The notes beneath the pieces were generated by a model. That model was not told the DNA's origin. It searched no databases and saw nothing but the letters and a program-made list of their open reading frames with translations. 64,000 bases of DNA, taken from NCBI RefSeq assembly GCF_003288905.1, contig NZ_NHYL01000005.1:1-64000 (forward strand), given 5' to 3'. Both the position numbers and the translations under genes were made by a program. Shown here one piece after another: positions 54,656 to 64,000 of the stretch. The stretch is from Helicobacter sp. 11-8110. Lineage in GTDB: Bacteria; Campylobacterota; Campylobacteria; Campylobacterales; Helicobacteraceae. Positions within the stretch are counted from its first letter, which is position 1; each line of letters starts with the position of its first letter.

Positions 54656-55956
54656 CTTAAATTACTCATTTTTTGATTTAAAGAAGAAAGGTTTGAAAGA
54701 ATGGTATTGTAATCATCTACAAATTTGGTAGAGATTGAAGCTAGATTAGATCCAAGATTTTTTAATACATTTTCTAATTCTTGATCTAGTGTTTTGATTT
54801 GTGAATTAATAGATGCTGAAGCACTATTTAATCCCTCAATAAGTTGAGTGTTAATTTTTTCATTGTGTGCTGATAATTCTGTATTAAATTTGCCTACATA
54901 TTCGCTTATATCATTTATTAGTTTCTCACTAGCTTTTGTATAACTTTCTTCTAGATTTACACTTAACTTAGAAATATTTTCTATAGTATTTAAACTTTGT
55001 TCTTTAAAATTATTAATTTCCTGTATTAAAGAAGAAATAGAAAGTTGTGTATTTTTTAAAAAAATATCTAAATTTTCTATACTACTTTGTATTTGAATTC
55101 TTTGCTCGGATATTTCTTTTAAAATATTTTCAAAAGATTTTGCATAGCTAGTAAATTTTTCAGAATTATCTACTACAACCGAATAATCTTCCACTGTTTT
55201 TTTTAAAGATGAAAGTAAATTTTCTATAAAGGATTCACTTTTTTCTATATAATTTTTATAATTTTCTTGCCAAGTTAATAAGGCACCAACTGCTAAATTT
55301 AATTGTTTGAAATTATCACCAAATTGTTCTGTTATTTTATTATTAAAATCCTTTATAACCTCCTCTAAAGCTTGTATAAATGCTTTAGAATTATTTTCTG
55401 CCATAGTTTTAGCAAATTCCTCAAAGCTATTTTTTATATTTATAAAACCTTGTTCATTGTCTGCTCTTAATAATTTTATACTATCATTGGTTTCTTTTGT
55501 GGCTCTTAAAGATTGGTTAAGAGTTTCTAAAGCTTCTTGATTTATTTTAATATTTTCTTTTTGTAAAACAATGATATCCTCTATTCCAATATCTTCCTTA
55601 ATTTCCTCTTGATTAGAAAAAGGTTTTTCCATAAAAAGTGCAATAACTTTAAGTAAAATAGCAAAAAAAACAGCTTCCACAGAAACTAAAAAAGCTGTTT
55701 TAATACCTTCTATAAGCTGCGGTAAATTTTCTTCAATATTATTGGCATCAAAATTAGCAAGTCCTTTGGAAATACCATAAAAAGTGAAACATATACCTAT
55801 GGTAATAAGCAGACTTGTGGAGGATTTATGAAGACTTTTTCTTTTATACAAAAGAAATAAAAATAGCAAGAAGAAAAAGATGATAATTATCGTTCCTTCT
55901 AAAATATGTCCTGATAAATTTTTATAGATGAGTATTGGTAATTCATACATAATCAT
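54652..55956 (-). CDS. zorA: ZorA-like MotA/ExbB-family stator protein with long coiled-coil tail
   Basis: The 434-residue protein has three transmembrane segments (~18-37, 46-66, 84-110) with the MotA/TolQ-like core LLITIGICFTFYGISKGLAN and PQLIEGIKTAFLVSVEAVFF, then ~315 residues of coiled coil reaching into the cytoplasm. A tail after the channel domain is the ZorA hallmark; in Zorya it transmits the phage-invasion signal to the nuclease. ATG 55956 overlaps the stop of a 19-codon queF remnant (ATGA). A second ATG at 55950 is better spaced from the remnant's TAAGG. It is the first gene of the cassette. Confidence 0.83.
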   Translation of the reverse strand: MIMYELPILIYKNLSGHILEGTIIIIFFFLLFLFLLYKRKSLHKSSTSLLITIGICFTFYGISKGLANFDANNIEENLPQLIEGIKTAFLVSVEAVFFAILLKVIALFMEKPFSNQEEIKEDIGIEDIIVLQKENIKINQEALETLNQSLRATKETNDSIKLLRADNEQGFINIKNSFEEFAKTMAENNSKAFIQALEEVIKDFNNKITEQFGDNFKQLNLAVGALLTWQENYKNYIEKSESFIENLLSSLKKTVEDYSVVVDNSEKFTSYAKSFENILKEISEQRIQIQSSIENLDIFLKNTQLSISSLIQEINNFKEQSLNTIENISKLSVNLEESYTKASEKLINDISEYVGKFNTELSAHNEKINTQLIEGLNSASASINSQIKTLDQELENVLKNLGSNLASISTKFVDDYNTILSNLSSLNQKMSNLR

Positions 55957-56012
55957 ACCTTATTACATTGAAAAACATAATTTGTTTGTTTTCCTAATTG
56001 CTTTAATTCCAT
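55953..56012 (-). pseudogene. queF 5' remnant, 19 codons, overlapping the zorA start
   Basis: From the ATG at 56012 the frame reads [19 protein letters not shown] and stops at TGA 55953-55955. It matches queF residues 1-18 except Asp11 to Asn and Tyr16 to Cys. The stop overlaps the zorA ATG as ATGA, so the fragment could act as a leader ORF that couples translation into zorA. Its own AAAAGG ribosome-binding site is conserved. Confidence 0.85.
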
Positions 56013-56031
56013 ATGCAACCTTTTAAATTTT
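55960..56031. repeat. Direct repeat copy B (displaced queF 5' end)
   Basis: This 72-bp copy of the queF leader and first codons (4 mismatches to 52923-52994) lies between gltS and zorA. It marks the upstream boundary of the inserted cassette. A TGTAAAAT -10-like element on the minus strand (56027-56034) spans its outer edge. Confidence 0.92.
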
Positions 56032-56106
56032 ACAGAATCTTTATTTATTTCATACATTTTAATTTAACTTTACAAAACTACCCAAAAAATGGATAACTTC
56101 TAAAAA

Positions 56107-57315
56107 TTAAAAAAATGGAAATTTTAGTGTTCCACTAATTACAAATGCATTAATCAAATCAATAAAAAATGCTCCTACTAAAGGAACGATGATAAATGCC
56201 ATATGGCTTGGTCCATAGTGTTGAGTAACTGTTTGCATATTTACCATTGCTGTTGGAGTTGCACCTAATCCAAAGCCACAATGTCCAGCTGCTAAAACAG
56301 CTGCATCATAATCTTTACCACAATATCTAAAAGTAATAAAAACCGCATAAAATACCATAATGACTACTTGAATAAGTAAAATTACTAACATTGGCAATGC
56401 CAAAGAAACAAGTTCCATAAGATTAATTGTCATTAAAGCAAATGCAAGGAATAAAGAAAGTGAAACATTTCCAAGCACTGCTACTTCTCTATCAAAAACT
56501 TGATGAATCTTAGTAGCTTGTAAAACATTTCGCAAAACTGCCCCTACAAGCAAACACCAAACAAAAGTTGGTAAAGTAAAAGAACTTCCTTGAAAGAATT
56601 TTGCCACCATTGTTCCTATAAGCAATGAAATTGCAATCAATGCTAGTGATTCAACAAAGGAAGTCGCTGTGATTAAGCGTTCTTTTCCAGGCTTTTCAAA
56701 AGCAATTTCTATTTCATCTTGTGAATGTTCATTAGGAAGTTTTAAATTGTATCTTTTTACCAAATAATGTGCCACAGGACCACCGATAATTCCACCTGCA
56801 ATTAATCCAAAAGTCGCACAAGCCATCGCTACTTCTAAAGCAGCTGTGAAATTATAAGGTGAATTTTTAAATACCTCTGCCCAAGCAGCACCTGTCCCAT
56901 GCCCACCACTCATTGTAATAGAACCGCCTAAAAGTCCTATAAGTGGATTAACACCCATAATTTTAGCCACTACAATTCCAGCAATGTTTTGTAAAATCAA
57001 AAGTCCTGCTACGATAAATAAAAATCCAAAAAGAATCTTTCCACCCTTTTTAAAAGAAGCAAAATCTGCACTTAATCCAATACTTGCATAAAAAGCTAAC
57101 ATTAAAGGATCTTTTAGAGAATTATCAAATTGAAATTTAATTCCACCATATTTTAAAAGAAAGAAAATAGCAATTGCAACGATAATTCCCCCTACAACAG
57201 GTTCAGGAATATTATAATCTTGCAAAAATTTACTCCGCGAAATAATCCATCTTCCAAGTAACAATACTGCTACTAATGCCACCAAAGTCGCATAAAAATT
57301 CAATGAAATTTCCAT
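56107..57315 (-). CDS. gltS: Sodium/glutamate symporter
   Basis: GltS takes up glutamate with sodium. The 402-residue protein has ten to eleven membrane segments arranged as two inverted halves, with the conserved reentrant loops GGSITMSGGHGTGAAWAEVF and LAAGHCGFGLGATPTAMVNM and the start NFYATLVALVAVLLLGR. Length is normal (~400). It is a single gene next to the disrupted queF upstream region. A/T-rich DNA upstream (57316-57403) shows no strong promoter. Confidence 0.95.
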   Translation of the reverse strand: MEISLNFYATLVALVAVLLLGRWIISRSKFLQDYNIPEPVVGGIIVAIAIFFLLKYGGIKFQFDNSLKDPLMLAFYASIGLSADFASFKKGGKILFGFLFIVAGLLILQNIAGIVVAKIMGVNPLIGLLGGSITMSGGHGTGAAWAEVFKNSPYNFTAALEVAMACATFGLIAGGIIGGPVAHYLVKRYNLKLPNEHSQDEIEIAFEKPGKERLITATSFVESLALIAISLLIGTMVAKFFQGSSFTLPTFVWCLLVGAVLRNVLQATKIHQVFDREVAVLGNVSLSLFLAFALMTINLMELVSLALPMLVILLIQVVIMVFYAVFITFRYCGKDYDAAVLAAGHCGFGLGATPTAMVNMQTVTQHYGPSHMAFIIVPLVGAFFIDLINAFVISGTLKFPFF

Positions 57316-57403
57316 GATAAACCTTATTTGTATAAAATTAGTTAAACATTTTAATTAAAATAATATTATGCTTTTATAAATTTAAAAAATAATATTTTTA
57401 AAA

Positions 57404-58696
57404 TTAATTTTTTAGATTTTTAAAAATATTTTCTAAACAATCTATAACATAACAAACTTGTTCTTTTGTAATAATATAAGGAGGCATAAAATAAATTGTA
57501 TTCCCTAAAGGTCGTAATAATAAGCCTTTTTTTAATGCCAAATTAAAAATTTCCAAACCCTTTCTTTGTCCCTCAAAGCCTACTAAATCAAAGGCAAAAA
57601 CCATACCACAATGCCTTAAATTTTTTACAAAAGTAAAGGATTCTAAAATTTGCATTTTTTCCCAAATAAATTGTGAGAGAATCTTATTTTTTGCAATGAC
57701 ATTTTCTTTTTCAAAAAGATCCAATACAGCATTTGCACAAGCACAAGCAAGGGGATTACCCGTATAAGAATGGGAATGCAAAAAAGACTTATTTTCTTCA
57801 TAAGGAGCATAAAAAAGCTCATAAATTTCATTTGTTGTTACTACCACTGACAATGGTAAATATCCTCCAGTAATGCCTTTACTTAAACATAAAAAATCTG
57901 GCACCACATCACATTGTTCATAAGCAAACATACTTCCACTTCGTCCAAAACCAACTGCAATCTCATCAAAAATCACATAAATACCATTTTCTTGACATAA
58001 TGTAATCGCCTCTTTGATAAATTTACTAGAATACATATTCATATTCCCTGCACATTGAATCAAAGGTTCTAACACAAAAGCTACAATTTCATCTTTTTTA
58101 TCTGTTAAAACTTCTTTTAATTCTTTTAAAGATTCTTTATAATCTTCTCCAACAGGAGCTTTAATCTTTAGAGTTTGAAGTAAAATTGGCTGATAAACTT
58201 CTGTATAAATCCCAACATCTCCTATGCTTAAAGCACCAATAGTTTCGCCGTGATAGGCATTTTGCAAACATAAAAATTTATTTTTTGTTTTACCTTTAAT
58301 CGCTTGAGCGTGAAATGCCATTTTTAAGGCTACTTCAATCGCACTAGAACCATTATCTGCATAAAAACATTTATTTAATTTAGAATCTAAAAGTTTAACC
58401 AAGCGATTTGATAAATCTATAATAGGTTTATGTGTGAATCCAGAAAAAATAATATGTTCTAAATTTTCTAATTGTTCTTTTAATTTTTGATTAATGTAAG
58501 GATTACAATGTCCAAAAAGATTAACCCACCAACTTGAAATACAATCTAAATATTGATTGCCATCAAAATCATACAAATACACACCTTTTGCAGATTGAAT
58601 AGGGATTAGGGGAATGTTTTTTTCATGATCTTGCATTTGTGTGCAAGGATGCCAAATGTGTTTTAAATCTTGTTGTATGAGTGTTTGAGAATCCAT
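57404..58696 (-). CDS. bioA: Adenosylmethionine--8-amino-7-oxononanoate aminotransferase
   Basis: BioA makes 7,8-diaminopelargonic acid in biotin synthesis. The 430-residue class III PLP aminotransferase starts [14 protein letters not shown], typical for BioA, and has [36 protein letters not shown], the PLP Asp in [14 protein letters not shown] and the Schiff-base lysine in [15 protein letters not shown]. No other bio genes are adjacent. It ends 88 bp upstream of gltS on the same strand. Confidence 0.96.
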   Translation of the reverse strand: MDSQTLIQQDLKHIWHPCTQMQDHEKNIPLIPIQSAKGVYLYDFDGNQYLDCISSWWVNLFGHCNPYINQKLKEQLENLEHIIFSGFTHKPIIDLSNRLVKLLDSKLNKCFYADNGSSAIEVALKMAFHAQAIKGKTKNKFLCLQNAYHGETIGALSIGDVGIYTEVYQPILLQTLKIKAPVGEDYKESLKELKEVLTDKKDEIVAFVLEPLIQCAGNMNMYSSKFIKEAITLCQENGIYVIFDEIAVGFGRSGSMFAYEQCDVVPDFLCLSKGITGGYLPLSVVVTTNEIYELFYAPYEENKSFLHSHSYTGNPLACACANAVLDLFEKENVIAKNKILSQFIWEKMQILESFTFVKNLRHCGMVFAFDLVGFEGQRKGLEIFNLALKKGLLLRPLGNTIYFMPPYIITKEQVCYVIDCLENIFKNLKN

Positions 58697-58769
58697 AAAA
58701 TACCTTTAGAAATTTTTGGTATTTTACCGCAAATTTTAAAGGTATAAAAAAATTTGAAGTTATTAAAAA

Positions 58770-59171
58770 TTAATACGCCCTAGGCATACAATTCCATTCA
58801 ATCTCTTTTGCAATGAGTTGCCCATCTTTTGGTAACCCTGTTGCAGGATTGATTGCTTGAGCATTATTAGCACTATAAGCATTATATCCACCATAAGGCA
58901 CTGCTTCTACTTTAACATATTTACCTGGAGTTAAATCCTTAAAACTTCCATAGATATCTTGTCCAAATGGACCGCAATCATCACCCTTAATTTCTGTGTA
59001 AGGTAAAACTTTAATCACTAATTGTCCACCTGGTCCTGCTAAAGTAATAGTTTTATTTTTATCATCTACAGCTGAAATTTGTCCTTGCACATCAAAGTCA
59101 AAATCTGCCATTGCTGAAGTTGAAAATAACGCTGCTAAAGCTAAAGTTCCAAATAATTTTAAAGTTTTCAT
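58770..59171 (-). CDS. Small periplasmic protein with OB/DUF5666-like fold
   Basis: The 133-residue product has a clear Sec signal peptide (ending SAMA at ~22) and a beta-rich mature part beginning FDFDVQGQISAVDDKNKTIT, then PYTEIKGDDCGPFGQDIYGS and LTPGKYVKVEA. The pattern of a Val-x-Gly-x-Ile-Ser start and a Thr-Ile-Thr turn resembles DUF5666/YgiW-type small periplasmic proteins. Two cysteines (one in DDCG, one in WNCMPRAY) could form a disulfide. Function unknown. It has its own GGAGC ribosome-binding site. Confidence 0.72.
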   Translation of the reverse strand: MKTLKLFGTLALAALFSTSAMADFDFDVQGQISAVDDKNKTITLAGPGGQLVIKVLPYTEIKGDDCGPFGQDIYGSFKDLTPGKYVKVEAVPYGGYNAYSANNAQAINPATGLPKDGQLIAKEIEWNCMPRAY

Positions 59172-59336
59172 TTTTGCTCCTTTTAAAAATGAGTTTTAAA
59201 TTTTAGATTCAAGTTTCCTTTCATCTGTAAGTGAAATTATAAAATTCATTTATCAAGAAAATGTGAAGATATTGCCAAATTTATATGAAGAGTTAAAATT
59301 AAAAAATAAATCTAATTATCAAAGAAAAACAAAAAA

Positions 59337-59984
59337 TTAAAGAATTTTTTGCTCTTTTCTTTGAAATAAGCGAATAATATTGGGTATATGCTTATAAAAA
59401 ATTATAAACATAATTAAAAGAAGAGGTGCATGTGTGTGAATATGTGGAATTTCTGGATGCAAAACAAAAGACATTAATCCAACAAATAAAACACCAATTA
59501 AAGAAGCTAAAGAAGAGATTTTTAGAATCTTTCCAACTAATCCCCAAACAACTAAACCTAAAATCGCTTCAATGGGTAAAAATACTGCAACAACGCCCAC
59601 TCCTGTAGCTACTCCCTTACCTCCTTCAAACTTTAAAAAAGGACTAAAACAATGCCCAACTACTGCCAAAAAAGCTATCATCCATTGAGCTTCATAAGTA
59701 AGGTTAAAAAACTTTGCTATTAAAATAACTAAAGCTCCTTTTAGAGCATCACTTATCATTGTTAAAATCGCTACTTTTTTTGCAATTTTTGGATTTATTT
59801 CTTTTAAAGTTCTCAAAACATTTGTTGCACCAATACTGCCACTTCCAGTTTCTCGGATATTAACACCACCAAAAATTTTACCATAAATTAATCCAAAGGG
59901 GATTCCACCGACTAAATAAGCTAACAAATAAAAAAATCCATTAAGACTTGTAAAAAAATCAATTATTCCTGCTATTATCACCAT
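59337..59984 (-). CDS. plsY: Acyl-phosphate glycerol-3-phosphate acyltransferase
   Basis: PlsY starts phospholipid synthesis by acylating glycerol 3-phosphate from acyl phosphate. The 215-residue membrane protein has five or more hydrophobic segments, the glycine-rich ETGSGSIGATNVLRTL motif, and FEGGKGVATGVGVV. Length matches the family. It lies 8 bp downstream of gyrB on the same strand. Confidence 0.94.
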   Translation of the reverse strand: MVIIAGIIDFFTSLNGFFYLLAYLVGGIPFGLIYGKIFGGVNIRETGSGSIGATNVLRTLKEINPKIAKKVAILTMISDALKGALVILIAKFFNLTYEAQWMIAFLAVVGHCFSPFLKFEGGKGVATGVGVVAVFLPIEAILGLVVWGLVGKILKISSLASLIGVLFVGLMSFVLHPEIPHIHTHAPLLLIMFIIFYKHIPNIIRLFQRKEQKIL

Positions 59985-59992
59985 TTTAAACC

Positions 59993-62326
<2,334 letters not shown>

Positions 62327-62336
62327 TTATAAAAAT

Positions 62337-63404
62337 TTAAAGAATAATTGGCATCACGACTGTGGAGAAATTTTCACTTTTTAAAATAAAAGGTGCATTT
62401 TTTCCATTTAATCCCCAGATAAAATCTGTTGTTTCAATTTGACTTAAAAAGTCTAAAACATGTCGTGAATTGATTCCTATTTCAATTTCCTCTGTGATAG
62501 GTAAGTCTATTTCAATTTGTGTTTGTGCTTCAGAATTATCTTGACTTAAAGATTCAAATAGAATCTCACTAGGTCTAAAAGTAATTTTAACATCATTAGT
62601 AACAGAATTGATAACTTTGATTCCCTCAATGATTTTTGTTTTTGGAATAGTTAGTTTAGTTTGAATCTCTTTTGGTAAAATTTTCTCATAATCTGGAAAT
62701 TTTCCATTAATAAGATGAGAGAAAAAGACATAATTTTGAGATTTAATGACAACATTTTTTTCATTATAGAAAAGTTCAATATGATCAAAAAACAATCTTT
62801 GAATTTCCGTAATTGCTTTTTTGGGAAAAATTAGGGCAAGATTATTTCCTGATGGATTCTCAAATTTAACCATTGCAAGGCGTTTAGTATCTGTTGCAAC
62901 AAAGTTATAAGAATATTCTTTAATATCTAATAATGCACCATTAAGCTCTCGTTTTTGATTATTTGTATCAATAACAGGAAATATTTTTTTCATTGAATTA
63001 ATGAGTTCTAAGGAATTAATTTCTAGTTTAGGCAGAGTTTCATATTCTGGAAAACTAGGAAATTCTTGTGCATTAAACATTGGAAGTTTAAAAGAGCTCT
63101 TATTTTGTTTAATATGGAGATTTTCATTATTTGTGTAAAGATTAATCTCACCTTCTTTTAATCTTTTAATAATGTCTAAAATTTGTTTTCCATTGACTGT
63201 GGCGATTCCTTGTTCATTAATTGTTAGAGAATTTGTAGTTGAACATAATCCCATTTCAAAATCAGTTGCTTTGCAGATTAATTGATTTTCTTTTGTTTCT
63301 AAATAGATATGAGAAGTGATTTGACTAGAATCTTTTTTATCTAAGAAAGGTTGTAGAGCAGTAAAGATATTATCTAAGACACTATTTTGAATGATGATGT
63401 TCAT
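62337..63404 (-). CDS. dnaN: DNA polymerase III subunit beta (sliding clamp)
   Basis: DnaN is the ring clamp that tethers polymerase to DNA. The 355-residue protein has three repeated clamp domains (~1-118, ~120-235, ~236-355), with VNGKQILDIIKRLKEGEIN in the first, and the C-terminal VVMPIIL that forms the peptide-binding pocket (usually VMPMRL). Length is slightly short for the family (~370). It follows dnaA after a 166-bp gap that may hold part of the origin. Confidence 0.95.
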   Translation of the reverse strand: MNIIIQNSVLDNIFTALQPFLDKKDSSQITSHIYLETKENQLICKATDFEMGLCSTTNSLTINEQGIATVNGKQILDIIKRLKEGEINLYTNNENLHIKQNKSSFKLPMFNAQEFPSFPEYETLPKLEINSLELINSMKKIFPVIDTNNQKRELNGALLDIKEYSYNFVATDTKRLAMVKFENPSGNNLALIFPKKAITEIQRLFFDHIELFYNEKNVVIKSQNYVFFSHLINGKFPDYEKILPKEIQTKLTIPKTKIIEGIKVINSVTNDVKITFRPSEILFESLSQDNSEAQTQIEIDLPITEEIEIGINSRHVLDFLSQIETTDFIWGLNGKNAPFILKSENFSTVVMPIIL

Positions 63405-63570
63405 AAAATCTCCTTTTAATATAAATAAAATTTAGAAGTATTAGTAGAGAGATTGAAAAGTTGAATAACTACTAAAAATTCCTAAATTATCGTTGTTTTT
63501 GATGTGAATATTGAGTGCATTTATTTTCACATAATTTCACAATTTTATCAAAACTTTGTTTTAAAATAGA
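63405..63570. other. dnaA-dnaN intergenic region, candidate origin element
   Basis: The 166-bp gap holds three TTCAC cores, the minimal Campylobacterota DnaA-box sequence: GTGAA at 63504-63508 (reverse), and TTCAC at 63526-63530 and 63536-63540, the last two 10 bp apart and so on the same helix face. A/T-rich DNA surrounds them. This may be a secondary (oriC2-like) DnaA site. The main origin is more likely upstream of dnaA, beyond the window. Confidence 0.4.
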
Positions 63571-64000
63571 TTATTTGATTTTGTTTTTTAGCTCTTCAAT
63601 GATAGTTTTGAAGTTTGGATTCTTGTTGATTTCTTCTTGGATACTTTTCATTGCTTTACTAACAGTGCTGTGATCTTTCATATCAAAATAATCTGCTAAA
63701 GAAAGCATAGAATTTGGAGTAAGTGTGCGTGCTAAATAAATAACGATTTTTCTAGCTGTTACGATATTTTTGGAGCGACTTTTACTGCGAATTTCTGAAG
63801 GTTTGATATTGTAGTATTTTGCGACATTTTCTATGATTCTATCCATATTAATATTTTCTTTTGATTCTTTAATATATTCTTTGAGAATATCTCTTACAAA
63901 ATCAATGGTTATTTCTTGAATATTTGTTACATTAATTGAAAAGTTAAGTTTAACCAAAACCCCTTCAATTTCACGGATATTATCATTAATATTTGCAGCA
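63571..64000 (-). CDS. dnaA: Chromosomal replication initiator DnaA, C-terminal part (cut by window edge)
   Basis: The frame runs off the right edge, so only the last 143 codons are present. They encode the end of the AAA+ lid (AANINDNIREIEGVLVKLN) and domain IV, the DNA-binding helix-turn-helix, with the DnaA signature ARKIVIYLARTLTPNSMLSL and DHSTVSKAMKSIQEEI. Domain IV recognises DnaA boxes at oriC. The apparent start TTG at 63957 is internal (Leu in GVLVKLN), not a real start. Confidence 0.96.
   Translation of the reverse strand, partial: AANINDNIREIEGVLVKLNFSINVTNIQEITIDFVRDILKEYIKESKENINMDRIIENVAKYYNIKPSEIRSKSRSKNIVTARKIVIYLARTLTPNSMLSLADYFDMKDHSTVSKAMKSIQEEINKNPNFKTIIEELKNKIK

Noticed and set aside
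54652..55956. ZorA/ZorB-like pair as the flagellar stator MotA/MotB
   Set aside because: The first protein has three helices and a long coiled-coil tail unlike MotA, and the operon continues directly into an HNH nuclease gene.
52923..56031. The 72-bp repeats as target-site duplication of an insertion sequence
   Set aside because: The length is far above normal IS duplications, the copies differ at four positions, and no transposase or terminal inverted repeats are present.
63571..63957. A 128-residue ORF starting at TTG 63957 as a full gene
   Set aside because: The frame continues to the window edge with clear DnaA sequence; the TTG is an internal Leu codon.

Overview
The window is a chromosome segment of a low-GC member of the Campylobacterota, most likely an enterohepatic-type Helicobacter. 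The evidence is conserved gene order: folD-lepB-M50 protease-rpiB-apt, holA with rpsF-ssb-rpsR and rnr, hldD-hldE-gmhA, purA with a FliJ-like and a MotE-like gene, and a modE-modA-Mop-modB-modC cluster. A dnaA-dnaN-gyrB block lies at the right end. H. pylori does not keep dnaA beside dnaN and gyrB and has no histidine pathway, so the hisZ gene here also argues against H. pylori. Species cannot be fixed from the sequence alone.

Layout. 1-52: 3' tip of an outer-membrane beta-barrel gene. 432-3956: molybdate regulator and ABC importer behind a consensus promoter. 3963-8644 (minus): split MacAB/TolC-type tripartite exporter. 8766-15512 (plus): glnA, yaaA, fabG-acpP-fabF-accA and a flavoprotein lacking a normal start codon. 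15528-19120 (minus): a polysulfide/thiosulfate reductase-like operon (psrC, psrB, psrA) that is clearly degraded. 19320-22211 (minus): ogt, an MFS carrier, a LOG protein and a cytochrome c. 22301-25985 (plus): folD to apt. 26000-29742 (mostly minus): znuA-like gene, tRNA-Arg, dksA-like, rlmH, accD. 29823-31896: mnmD and rarA with a 30-codon membrane ORF between them. 31984-39048 (minus): ferredoxin, gmhB, yhhQ, rpsR-ssb-rpsF, holA, rnr and an HDOD gene. 39171-42709 (plus): ADP-heptose genes. 43704-46007: ArsR regulator and CadA-type ATPase. 46381-47264: an SMR pair with a leader ORF. 47269-50340 (minus): flagellar-type genes, purA, hisZ. 50878-52511: hom-yraN. 52508-64000 (all minus, leading strand if replication starts near dnaA): queF, a three-gene Zorya type II-like cassette, gltS, bioA, a periplasmic protein, plsY, gyrB, dnaN and dnaA (cut by the window end).

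The most interesting region is 52923-56031. A ZorA-ZorB-HNH (ZorE-like) phage-defence cassette, with 4-nt overlaps between genes, sits in the 5' end of queF. It is bracketed by two 72-bp direct repeats (68/72 identical) made of the queF leader and first codons. The outer copy leaves a 19-codon queF remnant whose stop codon overlaps the zorA start. The second notable region is the dying psr-like operon. It carries frameshifts, two nonsense codons, an internal deletion, a lost cluster cysteine, and a G10 tract exactly where the psrB ribosome-binding site should be, while the molybdate uptake genes nearby look intact.
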